A stretch of 64,000 bases of DNA from DASZHJ01 sp963735465 (GCA_963735465.1 CAVTLA010000001.1:4796240-4860239), one strand, 5' to 3'. Shown: positions 45,512 to 57,628, counted from the first letter of the stretch. Made by a program: numbers and translations. Notes: generated by a model not told the origin, from the letters alone.

Positions 45512-47724
45512 GGAGTTCGGTTCGATTTTCGTGCAAATCGGCGACGCAAATGTTCATCTTGTGCGAGCGCTGCTAGATGAAGTTTTTGGGGTCGACCATT
45601 TCATCTCAGAGATCGTCGTAAAAAAGAAAGGCGGCCAGAAGAGTTCTCTGGTCGACCCGGTAAATGATTTTATCCTTTGGTATGGACGTAGCCCGCGTGC
45701 CGACGGACGAATGAAATTTCGGGCTCTATTTGAGCGCCGACCGCTGGACGCAGAGACAGTTTCCGAGTTCTCTCGAATTGAACATAACGGCGAGCTTATC
45801 GGGAATGTTCGTGCGATCCCATCACCAAGTGGCGTCCTCCGTGACTATCGCCTTGCGCCCGCTGCCATAGAAGCAGACTTCTCGGGCGCTCGGCTATTCC
45901 GGCCGTGGCCAATTACCAACGGCGGGAGCCGAGCACGCCAAAATGATCCCGTTTCCTTTGAAGGACATGCTTATTCTCCGCCTCGCGGCCGATGCTGGAG
46001 CCACACCTCATCCGGTGACAGTGGCACGCTTACCGGCATGGATCGTGTCCGTGTTGCGGGCAGGCTAGTTGCTTCCGGATCATCGCTGGACTTCAAGCGA
46101 TATCTCGATGATTTCCCGTACAAATCGATATCGAACTGGTGGGATGGGTTTGGCGGAGCTTCCGACCAGATCTATGTCGTTCAGACCAATGAGCGCATCG
46201 TAGAGCGCTGCATCCTCATGTCGACCGATCCCGGTGATCTTGTGCTCGATCCAACCTGCGGCTCAGGCACAACCGCCTATGTGGCGGAACAGTGGGGGCG
46301 TCGCTGGATCACGATGGATACGTCGCGTGTAGCGCTGGCGCTGGCTCGGGGACGACTGATGAGTGCGAAATATTCTTACGACTCTACTCCGAGACTTACG
46401 GGAAGGAGCGGCTAAAGAAGCCGAATTCGCAGGACGCTTGGTCACGACAGAGGTGTTCTTAAATGATCTTCGTCAGGGATTTGTCCATCCAGCGTGCACC
46501 GCACATCACGTCCGGAGGAATAGCCAATAATGTCGAAATCGATGAGATATGGGAGCGGTGGCAGCAGACACTGAAGCCCCTGGGCATCTCCCTCAGTAGG
46601 TCACTCTCCAAATCATGGGAGGAATGGCAGATTCCGCTGAAAGCATCTGCCGATTGGCCACCAGCTGGCGAAGGACGCGCACGAGAAGTGGTCAGAAGCG
46701 CGGCAGGCGATGCAAGCGGAGATCGATGCTTCAATAGCTCGGCACGCTGATATCGAGTTGCTCTACGATCGGCCCTACGAAGATCGGAAGATCGTACGCG
46801 TCGCCGGACCCTTTACCGTCGAAAGCCTATCGCCTCATCGCGTCATTCCGACCCATGAAGATCCGCACGTCCTGGCGGCGATCGCAGAGGAGCGCGGCGA
46901 GGAGTTGCCGCCTGCCGTACCGCTCACGCCGGAAGAGACTGACTTCGCCAAAGTGGTTTTCGAGCATCTGAAGGTCGCCGGTGTGCAGAACACCAAGAAG
47001 AACGAAAAGCTCGTCTTCGACAGCCTCGAGCCGTGGCCCGGGCGGGGCTATGTCGCCTTCGAGGGGCGGTTCACTCAAGGTGGTAAGACAATGCGTGCAG
47101 CTGTTGCGATTGGGCCGGAATACGGCTCGGTCGGCTATGAGTTCGTCCGCGCTGCGGCGCGGGAGGCGCGAGACGCATTCGACATGTTGATCGTCTGTGG
47201 CTTCCAGTTTGCGCCCGAGGTGGACGATAGCATGCTCAACTTCGGCCGCCTCACGGTGCTGAAGGCGCGGATGAAATTCCAGGACATCCGCATGGGCGAC
47301 AAGCTCAAGAACACCGGCGCCGGCAATCTCTTTGTGGTGTTCGGCGAGCCCGATATCGAGCTTCGACATCTCGATGGTGACATGATCGAAGTCGAGATCA
47401 AGGGCGTCGACATCTTCGATCCCACCACCGGAGAGGTGAAGTCGAGCAGTCGACCCCAAGGACGACATCGCCTGCTGGTTCATCGACGACAGCTACGACG
47501 AAGAGAGCTTCTTCGTTCGGCAAGCCTATTTCCTCGGGGGCGCCGCTGGTGATCCCTACGCAAGCGTGCTCAAGCGCGCTCTCAAGGCGGAGATCGACGA
47601 AGAGGCGTGGTCGACACTCCACACCACAGTCTCTAGGTCATTCCCGAAGCCGGCTTCGGGCAAAATCTGCATCAAAGTCATTAATCACTTCGGTGACGAA
47701 GTGCAGAAGGTGTTTCGGATTTAG
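45492..47724 (+). pseudogene. Site-specific DNA methyltransferase, 5'-truncated and multiply frameshifted
   Basis: The fragment starts inside a gene at VARDLLTEFGSIFVQIGDANVHLVRALLDEVFG and lacks the upstream catalytic half. It continues YLDDFPYKSISNWWD and QTNERIVERCILMSTDPGDLVLDPTCGSGTTAYVAEQWGRRW (SAM motif I), then the C-terminal region IDEIWERWQQTLKPLG, HADIELLYDRPYEDRKIVRVAGPFTVESLSPHR and ...KDDIACWFIDDSYDEESFFVRQAYFLG. Frames change at about 46,390, 46,500, 46,690 and 47,450. Together with the helicase at 43,535 it is the relic of one RM locus. Confidence 0.82.
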
Positions 47725-48325
47725 AGGCACCGTCGGGCAGTACTACGACAACGGTTCGTCTTAAGACGCAGTGCGATACGGGCGCCCTCTGACAAGCAGC
47801 GTCGTTCCGGGCCGTTCTAATGGTCTTACGAGGCCGAAGCGTGCTCGCCCGCCGCGTGGCAGGATTCGAAAGAATGCGCTCGCGCTTCGACGCATCGTAG
47901 ACCGCCGTCATCACGCTATAGCCGAGCGCGCTCAAGGCCTCGGTTAGCCGCGGAATCTTGCTGTTCTCGCTGGGATCGAGAAGTCGCCTTGCCTCCTTGT
48001 GATCGATCTCCAGAAGTCTCGACAGGTCTGCCGCCGTCACCTTCTTCTCCCGCATCGCCTTGTGAAGTGCCGCCTTGAGGGCGACGGTTGCATCCGGCGC
48101 GATCTGGTATTGATTGCGCCCGACGGGGGATGGATCGGGAATTGCCTCCCCATCGACAATGCGCGACATGAGGGCCTCCGAGAGCGCGTCAGCCGCCTCA
48201 TGCAGCGCCTCATCTTCGGTGGCGCCATCCGTCAACGCTTCCGGAAGATCTGGAAAACGAACGAGGAGGCGGCCCTTCGCATCTCGAGTGAGCGTGGCCG
48301 GATAGGCAAAGACAGTGGCGCGCAT
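47681..48325 (-). CDS. hicB: HicB-type antitoxin with extended C-terminus
   Basis: A 214-residue protein. The N-terminal RNase-H-like HicB part is VFAYPATLTRDAKGRLLVRFPDLPEALTDGATEDEALHEAADALSEALM, then an HTH: KVTAADLSRLLEIDHKEARRLLDPSENSKIPRLTEALSALGYSVMTAV. Typical HicB proteins are 130-150 residues; about 65 extra C-terminal residues (ATRRASTLRPRKTIRT...) look like readthrough into the broken methylase region, with which the gene overlaps. It lies 10 bases downstream of the hicA gene. Confidence 0.88.
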   Translation of the reverse strand: MRATVFAYPATLTRDAKGRLLVRFPDLPEALTDGATEDEALHEAADALSEALMSRIVDGEAIPDPSPVGRNQYQIAPDATVALKAALHKAMREKKVTAADLSRLLEIDHKEARRLLDPSENSKIPRLTEALSALGYSVMTAVYDASKRERILSNPATRRASTLRPRKTIRTARNDAACQRAPVSHCVLRRTVVVVLPDGASKSETPSALRHRSD

Positions 48326-48335
48326 CGGCGATCTC

Positions 48336-48551
48336 CTAGCTCAGATCTCTCTTGGTCAGCCCCAGCTGGTGCAGCATCGCATTCAGCAAGCCCGGCCCGA
48401 TCTCCTTCTTCCGGTCTTTCAGTGTCGTCTTCCGCATGCCGTAGTAGAGCGTCCCGTGGCTGCCCTTGCCGTGACGCTGATCGAGGCGGACCGGCGTGCC
48501 GGTTCGCCTTCCCAGGGCTTGAATTCTCCGCAGAAATTCGGCGCCGGTCAT
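48336..48551 (-). CDS. hicA: HicA-type toxin
   Basis: A 71-residue protein: RRTGTPVRLDQRHGKGSHGTLYYGMRKTTLKDRKKEIGPGLLNAMLHQLGL. The active-site His in GSHGTL is conserved and the dsRBD-like fold is the usual length. It is an mRNA interferase. The gene precedes hicB by 10 bases. Two palindromic operators lie just upstream. Confidence 0.92.
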   Translation of the reverse strand: MTGAEFLRRIQALGRRTGTPVRLDQRHGKGSHGTLYYGMRKTTLKDRKKEIGPGLLNAMLHQLGLTKRDLS

Positions 48552-48562
48552 GTCGACGCAGG

Positions 48563-48613
48563 ATAGGGGAAAAATCCCCTATCGTCAACAGAATATAGGG
48601 GAAAATTCCCCCA
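48563..48613. promoter_or_regulatory. Two operator-like palindromes upstream of hicAB
   Basis: The first is ATAGGGGAAAAATCCCCTAT (48,563-48,582), perfect except for the central A/T bases. The second is TATAGGGGAAAATTCCCC (48,594-48,611), the same half-sites spaced 31 bases (three helical turns) downstream. They lie 12-60 bases upstream of the hicA start, where HicB would bind to repress its own operon. Confidence 0.88.
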
Positions 48614-48702
48614 TTTCAAAGGGCGGAGAATAACCTGAGCGCGGTCGCAATAGGGAGTGGCGCACGAGCGGCTCAATAACTCGGAGGAAAGGAGAGCGGG
48701 TC

Positions 48703-50646
<1,944 letters not shown>

Positions 50647-50764
50647 CGGCGTTTGCTCCCTACACGGGGGTCCGTTCGGACCTCGGCTGACGCGATTATT
50701 GGCGCAACGGCGGGGCGGCACAAGCGGCGGCGATGGGGCGCTTTGTGACAGTGCGGTCGTGCAG

Positions 50765-50908
50765 GGTGCGTCCTTCGAACTCGACCGCTTCGCGGTCGGC
50801 TCAGGATGAGGACGATGGAGAACGACATCGGCAAAGAAGTGGATGGCGTTGAGAAAATCGCCTCATCCTGAGCCATGACCCCAGCGGGGTCATGAGTCGA
50901 AGGACGCA
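50765..50908. repeat. Palindromic intergenic repeat, copy 4
   Basis: The same outer (GTGCGTCCTTCGA/TCGAAGGACGCA) and inner (CTCAGGATGAGG / CCTCATCCTGAG) arms as the other copies. The loop here is longer (about 50 bases) and the middle arms are not complementary to each other but each forms its own small hairpin (CGACCGCTTCGCGGTCG, ATGACCCCAGCGGGGTCAT). It lies between acsA and the LuxR-type gene. Confidence 0.88.
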
Positions 50909-50941
50909 GGTTCGCCGTCCAGCAGAAACGCGACGAGCGCC

Positions 50942-51646
50942 CTACTTCGCCACCGCCATGCCGGTGGCGGGCAGGCCGATCGTCGCGGCGGGCTCGGGCG
51001 CCGGTTGCGGCGCCAGGCTGCCGGTGGCGAGAAGCGCCGCCTGGGTGCGGTTTGCCACGTGGAGGCGCTTGATGATCTGCTTCACATGCGCCTTCACCGT
51101 GCTCTCGGACATGGTGAGCGCGTCGGCGATGAGCTTGTTCGACTTGCCCTGGGCGATGAGGCCGAGGACGTCGCGCTGGCGCCGGGTCAGCTCGGACCAG
51201 GGCTCGTTCGGCGCGCTTCTGCGCCGGCGCGGCGCTGGCGCGCTGCGGGCTGGGATCGATGAGCGAGGAGGGCACGTAGACGCCGCCGGCGAGCACGAGG
51301 TCGAGGGCGCCCAGCAGCACCTTGAGGCTGAGGGAGGCGGGCAGGAACCCCCGGGTCCCGGCGTTCAGGATCAGGCGCGCGCGATGCGGGTTGTCGTTCT
51401 CGGCCACCACGACGATGCGGCGTGTCGGGGAGCGCCAGGTGCAGCGTCTCGATCTGGCGCGAGGTCGACGAGCTCGGCGGTCGCGGCGCCCAGCAGCAAA
51501 AGATCGAACTGCTGGCCGCCCTCCGCTAGCCGGAGCACGTCCTCGGCGCTGGCGAGGTCGAGGATGCGCCAGGTGCTCTCGTGCTCCATCAGGGCGAGCT
51601 TCAGGCACTCTCGCCTAAGGCGACTCTGATCCAGGAGTGCTACCAC
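50942..51646 (-). pseudogene. LuxR/NarL-type response regulator, frameshifted and 5'-clipped
   Basis: The receiver-like part starts VVALLDQSRLRRECLKLALMEHESTWRILDLASAEDVLRLAEGGQQFDLLLLG, resumes IVVVAENDNPHRARLILNAGTRGFLPASLSLKVLLGALDLVLAGGVYVP after about 51,440, and the HTH PNEPWSELTRRQRDVLGLIAQGKSNKLIADALTMSESTVKAHVKQIIKRLHVANRTQ after about 51,225. The phosphoacceptor Asp region is degenerate. Similar LuxR-type regulators sit beside acs genes in related bacteria. The gene begins a few residues before the point where planctomycete-like DNA starts, so its true start is probably missing. Confidence 0.8.
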
Positions 51647-51665
51647 ACTATCTTGTGCGACTCCT
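51640..51665. other. Junction of alphaproteobacterial and planctomycete-like DNA
   Basis: Left of about 51,650, minus-strand codons read as the N-terminus of a LuxR-type regulator. Right of it, minus-strand codons read as the interior of a DUF1549/DUF1553 protein, which is cut at this point and lacks its remaining ~400 residues. Both reading directions are the same and neither gene has its own end here. Confidence 0.75.
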
Positions 51666-53024
51666 GACTGGCGCGGCGCACTTCGTGCGCCGGCGCCCCC
51701 TTGCCGCCGATCACGTCGTTGTTCCGATCCATGCGCCCCTCCGGCAGAATCGCCAGAGCTTGAGCGAGGCGCACCCGGGCGATTCGCGGGTCGCGGTCAT
51801 AGGCCCGCTCGGCCCGGTCAACGCCCGCGAAGACGGCCTGGAGGCCGTAGTAGTCTTCCTGCGTGATCGGGTCGAACTTGTGATCGTGGCAGCGGGCGCA
51901 GTGGACGGTCGTGCTGACGAAGGTGGACATCGACCGTGGTGACCATGTCGTCGCGGTCGAGGTAGTGGCCGATCTGGCGATCGATGCTGTCGTCGCGGAT
52001 GTCGCGCAGCGAGCTTTCGTCCCACGGGCCGGCGGCGATCATCCCGAGGGCGACAGTCAGCCTGCGGCTCGTCGGGAAAGAGCACGTCGCCGGCGATCTG
52101 CTCCTCGACGAATCGGGCGTACGGCTTGTCGTCGTTGAACGCCTCGATCAGGTAATCGCGGTAGGGCCAGGCGTTGCGCCGGATGCGGTCCTGGTCGTGG
52201 CCGTGCGTCTCGGCGAAGTGGACCAGGTCCATCCAGTGCCGCGCCCAGCGCTCGCCGTGATGCGGGCTGGCCAGCAGGCGATCGACCAGCCGCTCGTAGG
52301 CGTCGGGGGAGTCGTCGACAAGAAGGCTCGCACCTCGTCGGGGTCGGGCGGCAGACCCATCAGGTCGAAGGAGAGTCGCCTGATCAAGGTTCTGCGATCC
52401 GCCTCGGGCGGGCTCGAGACCATTCTCGCGCAACTTGGCGATGACGAAATCGTCGATAGGCGTCCGGGCCCAGCCAGCATCGGCCTTCGTGGGTCGGGGA
52501 ACCTCGGGGCACGAGATCGGCTTGAGGGACCACCACGGGCCTTCCTCTTTCCCGGAGGGCTTGCCCTTGTCGGCTGTCGTCGCGCTCTCCCGAGAGAAGT
52601 CTCGCGGATCAGGCGCACCCATCTCCACCCAGCGGCGAAAATCGACGATCACCGCGGTGGGCAGCTTCTGCTTGGGGGGCATTTTGGCGAAGTCTTCGGT
52701 GTGAGCGAGGGCGCGAAGGATCAGGCTTTCCTCGGGCTTGCCGGGAACCACGGCCGGGCCTGTCTCCCCTCCCTCACGCATCGTCTCGCGAGAGTCAAGC
52801 CTCAATCCGCCCTTGATCTTCTTCGCGGAAGCGGAGTGGCAGGAGTAGCATTTCTCGATGAGAACAGGACGAATCCGGGCCTCGAAGAAACCTGTGCCGG
52901 GCGGCTCTCCGGCCATGATCATGGGAGCCAAGGCGAGCAACGATCCCAGAGCGATCGCGGTTTGCAGCCAGAGACGCTGTCGTCCCGTCCCAGCAAGCCG
53001 CAAGCTTGGTTCTCTTCGATCGAC
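51647..53024 (-). pseudogene. Planctomycete cytochrome-like DUF1549/DUF1553 protein, 3'-truncated and frameshifted
   Basis: The N-terminus has a signal peptide (RLWLQTAIALGSLLALAPMIMAG) followed by the heme-like CYSCHS motif in RPVLIEKCYSCHSASAKKIKGGLRLD, the planctomycete cytochrome C domain. DUF1549 follows with RTPIDDFVIAKLRENGLEP, RRLSFDLMGLPPDPDEV and HHGERWARHWMDLVHFAETHGHD, then DESSLRDIRDDSIDRQIG and VHCARCHDHKFDPITQEDYYGLQAVFAGV (CxxCH). At least four frame breaks (about 52,425, 52,322, 52,050, 51,932). The C-terminal DUF1553 half is missing at the junction. These proteins are nearly confined to planctomycetes and relatives. GTG at 53,024 is a likely start. Confidence 0.85.
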
Positions 53025-53268
53025 GCGTGATTGACATCGGAGGCAACCTCGATCGGGCGGCGGGGCCAGCAATCCTGCAAGACAAAACCGCTGACGAGCC
53101 TGACTCTCAGCTTGCCCGACCAGGCATGATTTAACAAGGGTGAAACATCTTCGACTTCATGCTCGAGGGGTCCGGAACCCGGCTGCCATCGGCGACGAGG
53201 CAGTGCTCACCGCGGATTGCGGTGCAGCACCAGGCCGCTCCGGTGCCGTTTTCTCGTAGCGGTCAAAC

Positions 53269-54442
53269 TCATACCCCGTGAAAGGTCGAGTAGAAGGTGC
53301 GGAAGTCGTTATCGAAGACAAAGTTGGTGAACGAGATCGTGACCGTGACATCGATCCCTTCCACGAAATGCAGGCAGCCGACCGGCAGGAAAAGGATTTC
53401 GCCGGGGCTGAGAATACATTCCATGATCTGCGGGCTGCCCAGAGGCCGGGGTGGGGTGAGGGGGGCCGCTCCGGCCGTCGACCTGGCAGAAGACATGGTA
53501 GTTGTTCTTCATGAGCGGCATGTCCCACGAGGGCGCGATCTTCACTCGTTTCGGCCCAGCACCTGGGCCATGAAGTTATTGGTGAGATCGTGGTGGAACG
53601 GGGTGATGCGTGCCGGGAGGCCCCATCCAGAAGAATCCGCCGAGGGGGTCTGTGGCGTCAAGGTATTCGGGAATCTGAATAATGTCGTCCCACAGTTCGG
53701 GCAGAGCTTGCTTGTTCGCTCGAGTTGTTATTGGCCGTCAGGTAAAAGTCGTTTGTTCCCCTCGCCGCCCGGACCATCTCGACGAATTTGGAGAACTTGA
53801 TTCGCGACAGGTACTTTTCCCGCTCGATCTCGTAGTTGGCCCCGGCCTCGCGTCCCATCTGGATCTCGATTTCACGGTCGCCGAATCGCTCCTGGAAGTA
53901 GTCGAGATTCCATTTCCTCATCGCCGGCCAGTCATCCATCATGCCTGTGATGATCACAGGCCGGTTGGTGCTGTAATAGCCGGCCAGAAATTCGTCACGC
54001 CCTAGCTTGTGGCGGCGTTCGACTTCGCCGGAGCGGGGATGAAGCCGGTTGAGCTTGCGGTAGGTGGCGAGCAGCCAGTCTCTCTTCCGGAGACGGTTGC
54101 GGAGAAGCTCCGCGCCCGGAGATAGGGACTCTCCAGCGCGAGGCCGACCTCGTGCAGAGCATTCTCGCGGGAGATGCCGTTCGCTGTCATGGCCTGGACC
54201 AGGCTGCCAGCGTCGGCGCCGAGCATCAGGTTTTCCGCGATCCAACGCCTCCATTCATCATTAACCGGCACCGAGGCCACGCGGATTTCCGCCGGTCCGC
54301 GTCCGTGTCCCGGCGCACGGAGCGCACCGGGAGCCTTCTCTGCGAGTTGCGGCGAGACACCCACGTTCGCGTACGCGCCGGGCTGCTGGGCCAACATCCC
54401 GGATGAATGATACCTGATACTCGGCGGCTTCACTTTGGTCAT
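53269..54442 (-). pseudogene. Cupin-like (JmjC/Cupin_8) Fe(II)/2-oxoglutarate oxygenase, frameshifted
   Basis: The N-terminal part (NDEWRRWIAENLMLGADAGSLVQAMTANGISRENALHEVGLALESPYLRA) leads to RDWLLATYRKLNRLHPR and then RPVIITGMMDDWPAMRKWNLDYFQERFGDREIEIQMGR. The metal motif HHD is in RITPFHHDLTNNFMAQVLGR and the distal His in LPVGCLHFVEGIDVTVTISFTNF. Joining the pieces needs breaks at about 54,100, 53,710, 53,550 and 53,480. Relatives are protein or peptide hydroxylases. The gene is paired with the upstream DUF6065 gene, a common neighbour. Confidence 0.8.
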
Positions 54443-55199
54443 GTGCCCAGTGGCCGGAAGTCCCGGCCCCGGGATCGCGGCCCTGGAAGTAGTCTTTTTG
54501 CCAACCATCCGGCTTGACCTCGCCTCTGGCCTTCTGGGCATGGAAACCTCTCCGGCCTTCGTCCCAGGCCTGGTAGGCCTTGTAGACCTCAGGGCAATCC
54601 ATCAGTCGCTGATAGGAGACCGAGGCGCCCTCGAGGTCGGCAGCCACATTGCCAGTCAGGGGTATCGCCTGGAAAAGTGGTTCGCCTTCGTCGAACCGGA
54701 CCGGCTGGTTGGGAACCATGAGCTTCCAGTTCATGGTGAACGACATGGTCATCCAATCGGTCTCGATGAGCGCAGTCAGAGGATGTGCAAAGGCCTTGAA
54801 TTCATTGATCGGGCCGCACACCAGCAGCCGCGAGCCCGCCGGCTTGGTCTGGAACAGAAAAGGCGTGTTCCAGGTGATGATCCCCTCGCCGAACTGGCAG
54901 TTGATCCAACCTTTCCACAGCTCTTCCGAGACATCAAACCGGAAGTCGATTTCGCCCGGCTTACTCGAACCTCGCCAGGTCGCGGTGAATCCGACGGGGT
55001 TCCTGATCCACCATCCTGTCTGATTGGCGATCGTCAAGGGCAGACAGCGATAGGCAAAGCGATTGGGCGTCGCGTCCATCCAGTGTCGTTGCCAGTCGGC
55101 CCAGCCCCACTCCCATCCCGAGCCGTCGGAACGGTTCTTCTTGAGCATCCCGTCATCCACAATCTGATAGATCATAACCTCAAGACATGAACTTTCCAT
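54261..55199 (-). CDS. DUF6065-family protein (3' end uncertain)
   Basis: The core is IYQIVDDGML, then WMDATPNRFAYRCLPLTIANQTGWWIRNPVGFTATWRG, WINCQFGEGIITWNTPFLFQTKPAGSRLLVCGPINEFKAFAHPLTALIETDWMTMSFTMNWKLM. Near 54,440 the frame reads GHWAHDQSEAAEY, while the adjacent frame reads HMTKVKPPSIRYHSS, closer to the usual HxTKLxL ending, so a frameshift is likely and the real gene may end near 54,420. It then overlaps less with the cupin-like gene. The biochemical role of DUF6065 is unknown; its pairing with JmjC-like oxygenases suggests a shared modification pathway. Confidence 0.72.
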   Translation of the reverse strand: MESSCLEVMIYQIVDDGMLKKNRSDGSGWEWGWADWQRHWMDATPNRFAYRCLPLTIANQTGWWIRNPVGFTATWRGSSKPGEIDFRFDVSEELWKGWINCQFGEGIITWNTPFLFQTKPAGSRLLVCGPINEFKAFAHPLTALIETDWMTMSFTMNWKLMVPNQPVRFDEGEPLFQAIPLTGNVAADLEGASVSYQRLMDCPEVYKAYQAWDEGRRGFHAQKARGEVKPDGWQKDYFQGRDPGAGTSGHWAHDQSEAAEYQVSFIRDVGPAARRVRERGCLAATRREGSRCAPCAGTRTRTGGNPRGLGAG

Positions 55200-55463
55200 A
55201 GGGATGTGCTCGCCTGACAGGATGCGAAGAGTTGAACAAGACTCACCCAGCAAAAGCTCCTTCTCGATTCACCCTACAGCGCGACGCGGCAGGCGTCCAG
55301 CGCCCGCCGATCGACCGACAAACCGGGCTGCGGGACCCAGGGGCGAGGTACGAGAGCTGGCGATAGGAACCAAACGCGACACTGGGACAATCGAAGTGTG
55401 TCCCTGAGATAAGCTGCGGAGGACTGGGCCCGAGCATCTTTTCGGGGACCCCGACAATTCGTC

Positions 55464-56958
55464 TCAATTCGCGGACCCACCCAGGCGGAACGCGCTTCGG
55501 CGGCCGCGGCCGCCACGCGCATTGAGGCCGAAACCGGGCTCTCCTCGTCCGGCGGCTGGGCTGGGGCCGGGATCGGGAGCCCAGAGGTAAAACGCCATCC
55601 AGCGGGCGATTTGCGAGTTCGAGGCCGCATCAAGCAAGGTGTGCTCTCGGCCCAGGATGTCGTAAACATCTCGCTCCGTGTAGCGGGCTGCCAGGGGCCC
55701 GAGCCGAGCGAAATCGCGATTCGACAGGCCGACCCGCCCCAGGGCAACGTGATGCCCGCTTCGGAAGAGTATCGGATAGTACCTGAGGGCCTCGTCCTTG
55801 TGGTTGTAGAGGTTCAAGAGCGCCTCGCAAGAGTTCAGGGCGCGATCAAGCCTCGCCCCCGGATCTAGCCAGGTGTGGTCGCTGGCGCCGGCCAGAACAA
55901 TCGCGCGCAGGTGCAAATCCGGACGCACCGAGGGCAAGTAAACCGGCGGGTCGTGGTCCTGGCTGTTCAGGCTGCCCCCGCCCACTAGGTGCAGAGCCGA
56001 CGGTACCACGCGTCCCCCGTAGCTCTGGCCCAGGAGGCAGATGCGGCTCTCGGCGGGGAACCCTTGCACGAACCGGGCCAGGTGATAGCCGGCGACATAG
56101 GCGCGACGCCCTTTCTCGTTGATGTCGAGCACGTCGTTGCGATAGATCCGCTGGCTGGGCCAGTCAAAGGCAATCACAACCGTCTCGGGAAGCATCGCCT
56201 GGTGTCGCTGGAGCCAGCTATGCGTCCAGAGCAAGCCCCCCAGCGCGACGTCCGGCGTGGTCAGGCTTCCTTGAACCTGAATGAACACTGGCTTGCCAAT
56301 CGTCTGCGCGAACAGGATTGCGGGGTCGACCTCCACCAGATCGCCTCCGACTGTCGAAATGTCGAACCTTCAGGCAGCTCCACGGGTCTGTCCCCATTTC
56401 CTGCGGGCAATCGCGGGTACTGACGATCCAGAACTGTTCGACCCGGCCGGCTCGGGGCGCGAAGTGGTCGAGAAAGACAAACGGCCAGCCTGTTCGAGGA
56501 TCAAGCGCGCCGTCCAGAAAGTTTTCCTCACCCTGGCTGATCCCCGGCCCCGTGGCGCCGGGGTCGAAGATGCTTCCAGGCCGCGGCCGGCCTCGGGCGG
56601 AAGGTGATCCAGGCGGCGCGAGCCCCCGACCGCCATTGCCAGAGGGTAGAGGCAAGGGCAGGACCTCGCCGAGACGGCCCAAGACGCCAGGCGCGTTGGC
56701 GGGAAGCGAGCGCGACTCTTCTTCCGCTGGTCCTTGCAGTAGGCCAGGCGCATCGCCGGCAGGGACCTGCACGCGGTCGCCAGGCGCGGGAGCCGATGGG
56801 GATGGCAAGCCCGGCAAAGGAAGCGTTCTCGGCGCTGAGAGATTCGGCAAGGGTGCAGGCGGCCGACGCAGCTCCTGCGCCTGGGCCGGCAAGGTTGTCA
56901 CGACTAACCAAGCCACGACGGCAGAACCGCCGCTCCCGTGCAACCGCCGAGAGGACAT
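55464..56958 (-). pseudogene. Secreted alpha/beta hydrolase, one frameshift
   Basis: Start at MSSRRLHGSGGSAVVAWLVVTTLPAQAQ, a signal peptide, then a Pro-rich linker (about 100 residues) and VEQFWIVSTRDCPQEMGTDPWSCLKVRHFDS. After a break near 56,350 it continues FIQVQGSLTTPDVALGGLLW, TVVIAFDWPSQRI and the nucleophile elbow ICLLGQSYGGRVVPSALHL. A late His (REHTLLDAAS) could be catalytic. Planctomycetes have many such exported hydrolases of unknown substrate. Confidence 0.78.
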
Positions 56959-57055
56959 CAGAACACCCCTTCCTGGGCGGTGCCACACTCCTTGTGCGCG
57001 CCGACTCCTTTGCCTCTCTTTCTATCGAGCCGCGGGGTGCGCGGAGTTGAAGATC

Positions 57056-57628
57056 ATTACATTTGCGGGCGAGCCGGGCCGCCTTCGACCTTCCTCGCCG
57101 TCGGAGAGGCTCCCTGGGGCCGGTGACTGCAAGGTTGTCGTTAATCCGGTCCAGCAGCGCAGAGGCACGCTGGGCATTACCCGACTTCTCTGCATAAATG
57201 CATGTGGTTACTTCGCATCCGTTCTCCACCGGCTCGATCCTGACTGCGACCAGGCGATACCAGTTGCTGAGGACGACCGTCGCCACCTTGGTCCCATCTT
57301 GCTTTGTGCTCTCCTTTCGCACCACGTTAACGTGTATGTTCGTTTGCAGCTCCGGGTCCGTTTTCTTACTGTCAGCCGGAGGCGGGGCAAAATCAAGGTT
57401 CGCACCGTCGATGAAGGCGTGCTGCTCCGACAACGCGCGAGAGAGGGCCTTCTCGACCTCGCCCCGAGAGGCCGGCACGAAGCGGCGGACCCCCTCCTGA
57501 TCGAAAAGGTCGCCATTCTTCGCCATGAGATGCGTGTACATTTGATGGGCACGCGGCTCGATCGCCTGACATCCCGCGGAGAGCAAAAGGACCATCAATA
57601 CTGCCGCACCGCGACGATGACTTTTCAT
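57056..57628 (-). CDS. Planctomycete-type lipoprotein of unknown function
   Basis: Start at MKSHRRGAAVLMVLLLSAGC, a lipoprotein signal with lipobox LSAGC (Cys20). The mature part reads QEGVRRFVPASRGEVEKALSRALSEQ, HVNVVRKESTKQDGTKVATVVLSNWYRLVAVRIEPVENGCEVTTCIYAEKSGNAQRASALLDRINDNL. The 3' end is a guess: the frame runs on without a stop into the next gene, so a frameshift near 57,060 is likely. Function unknown. Confidence 0.6.
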
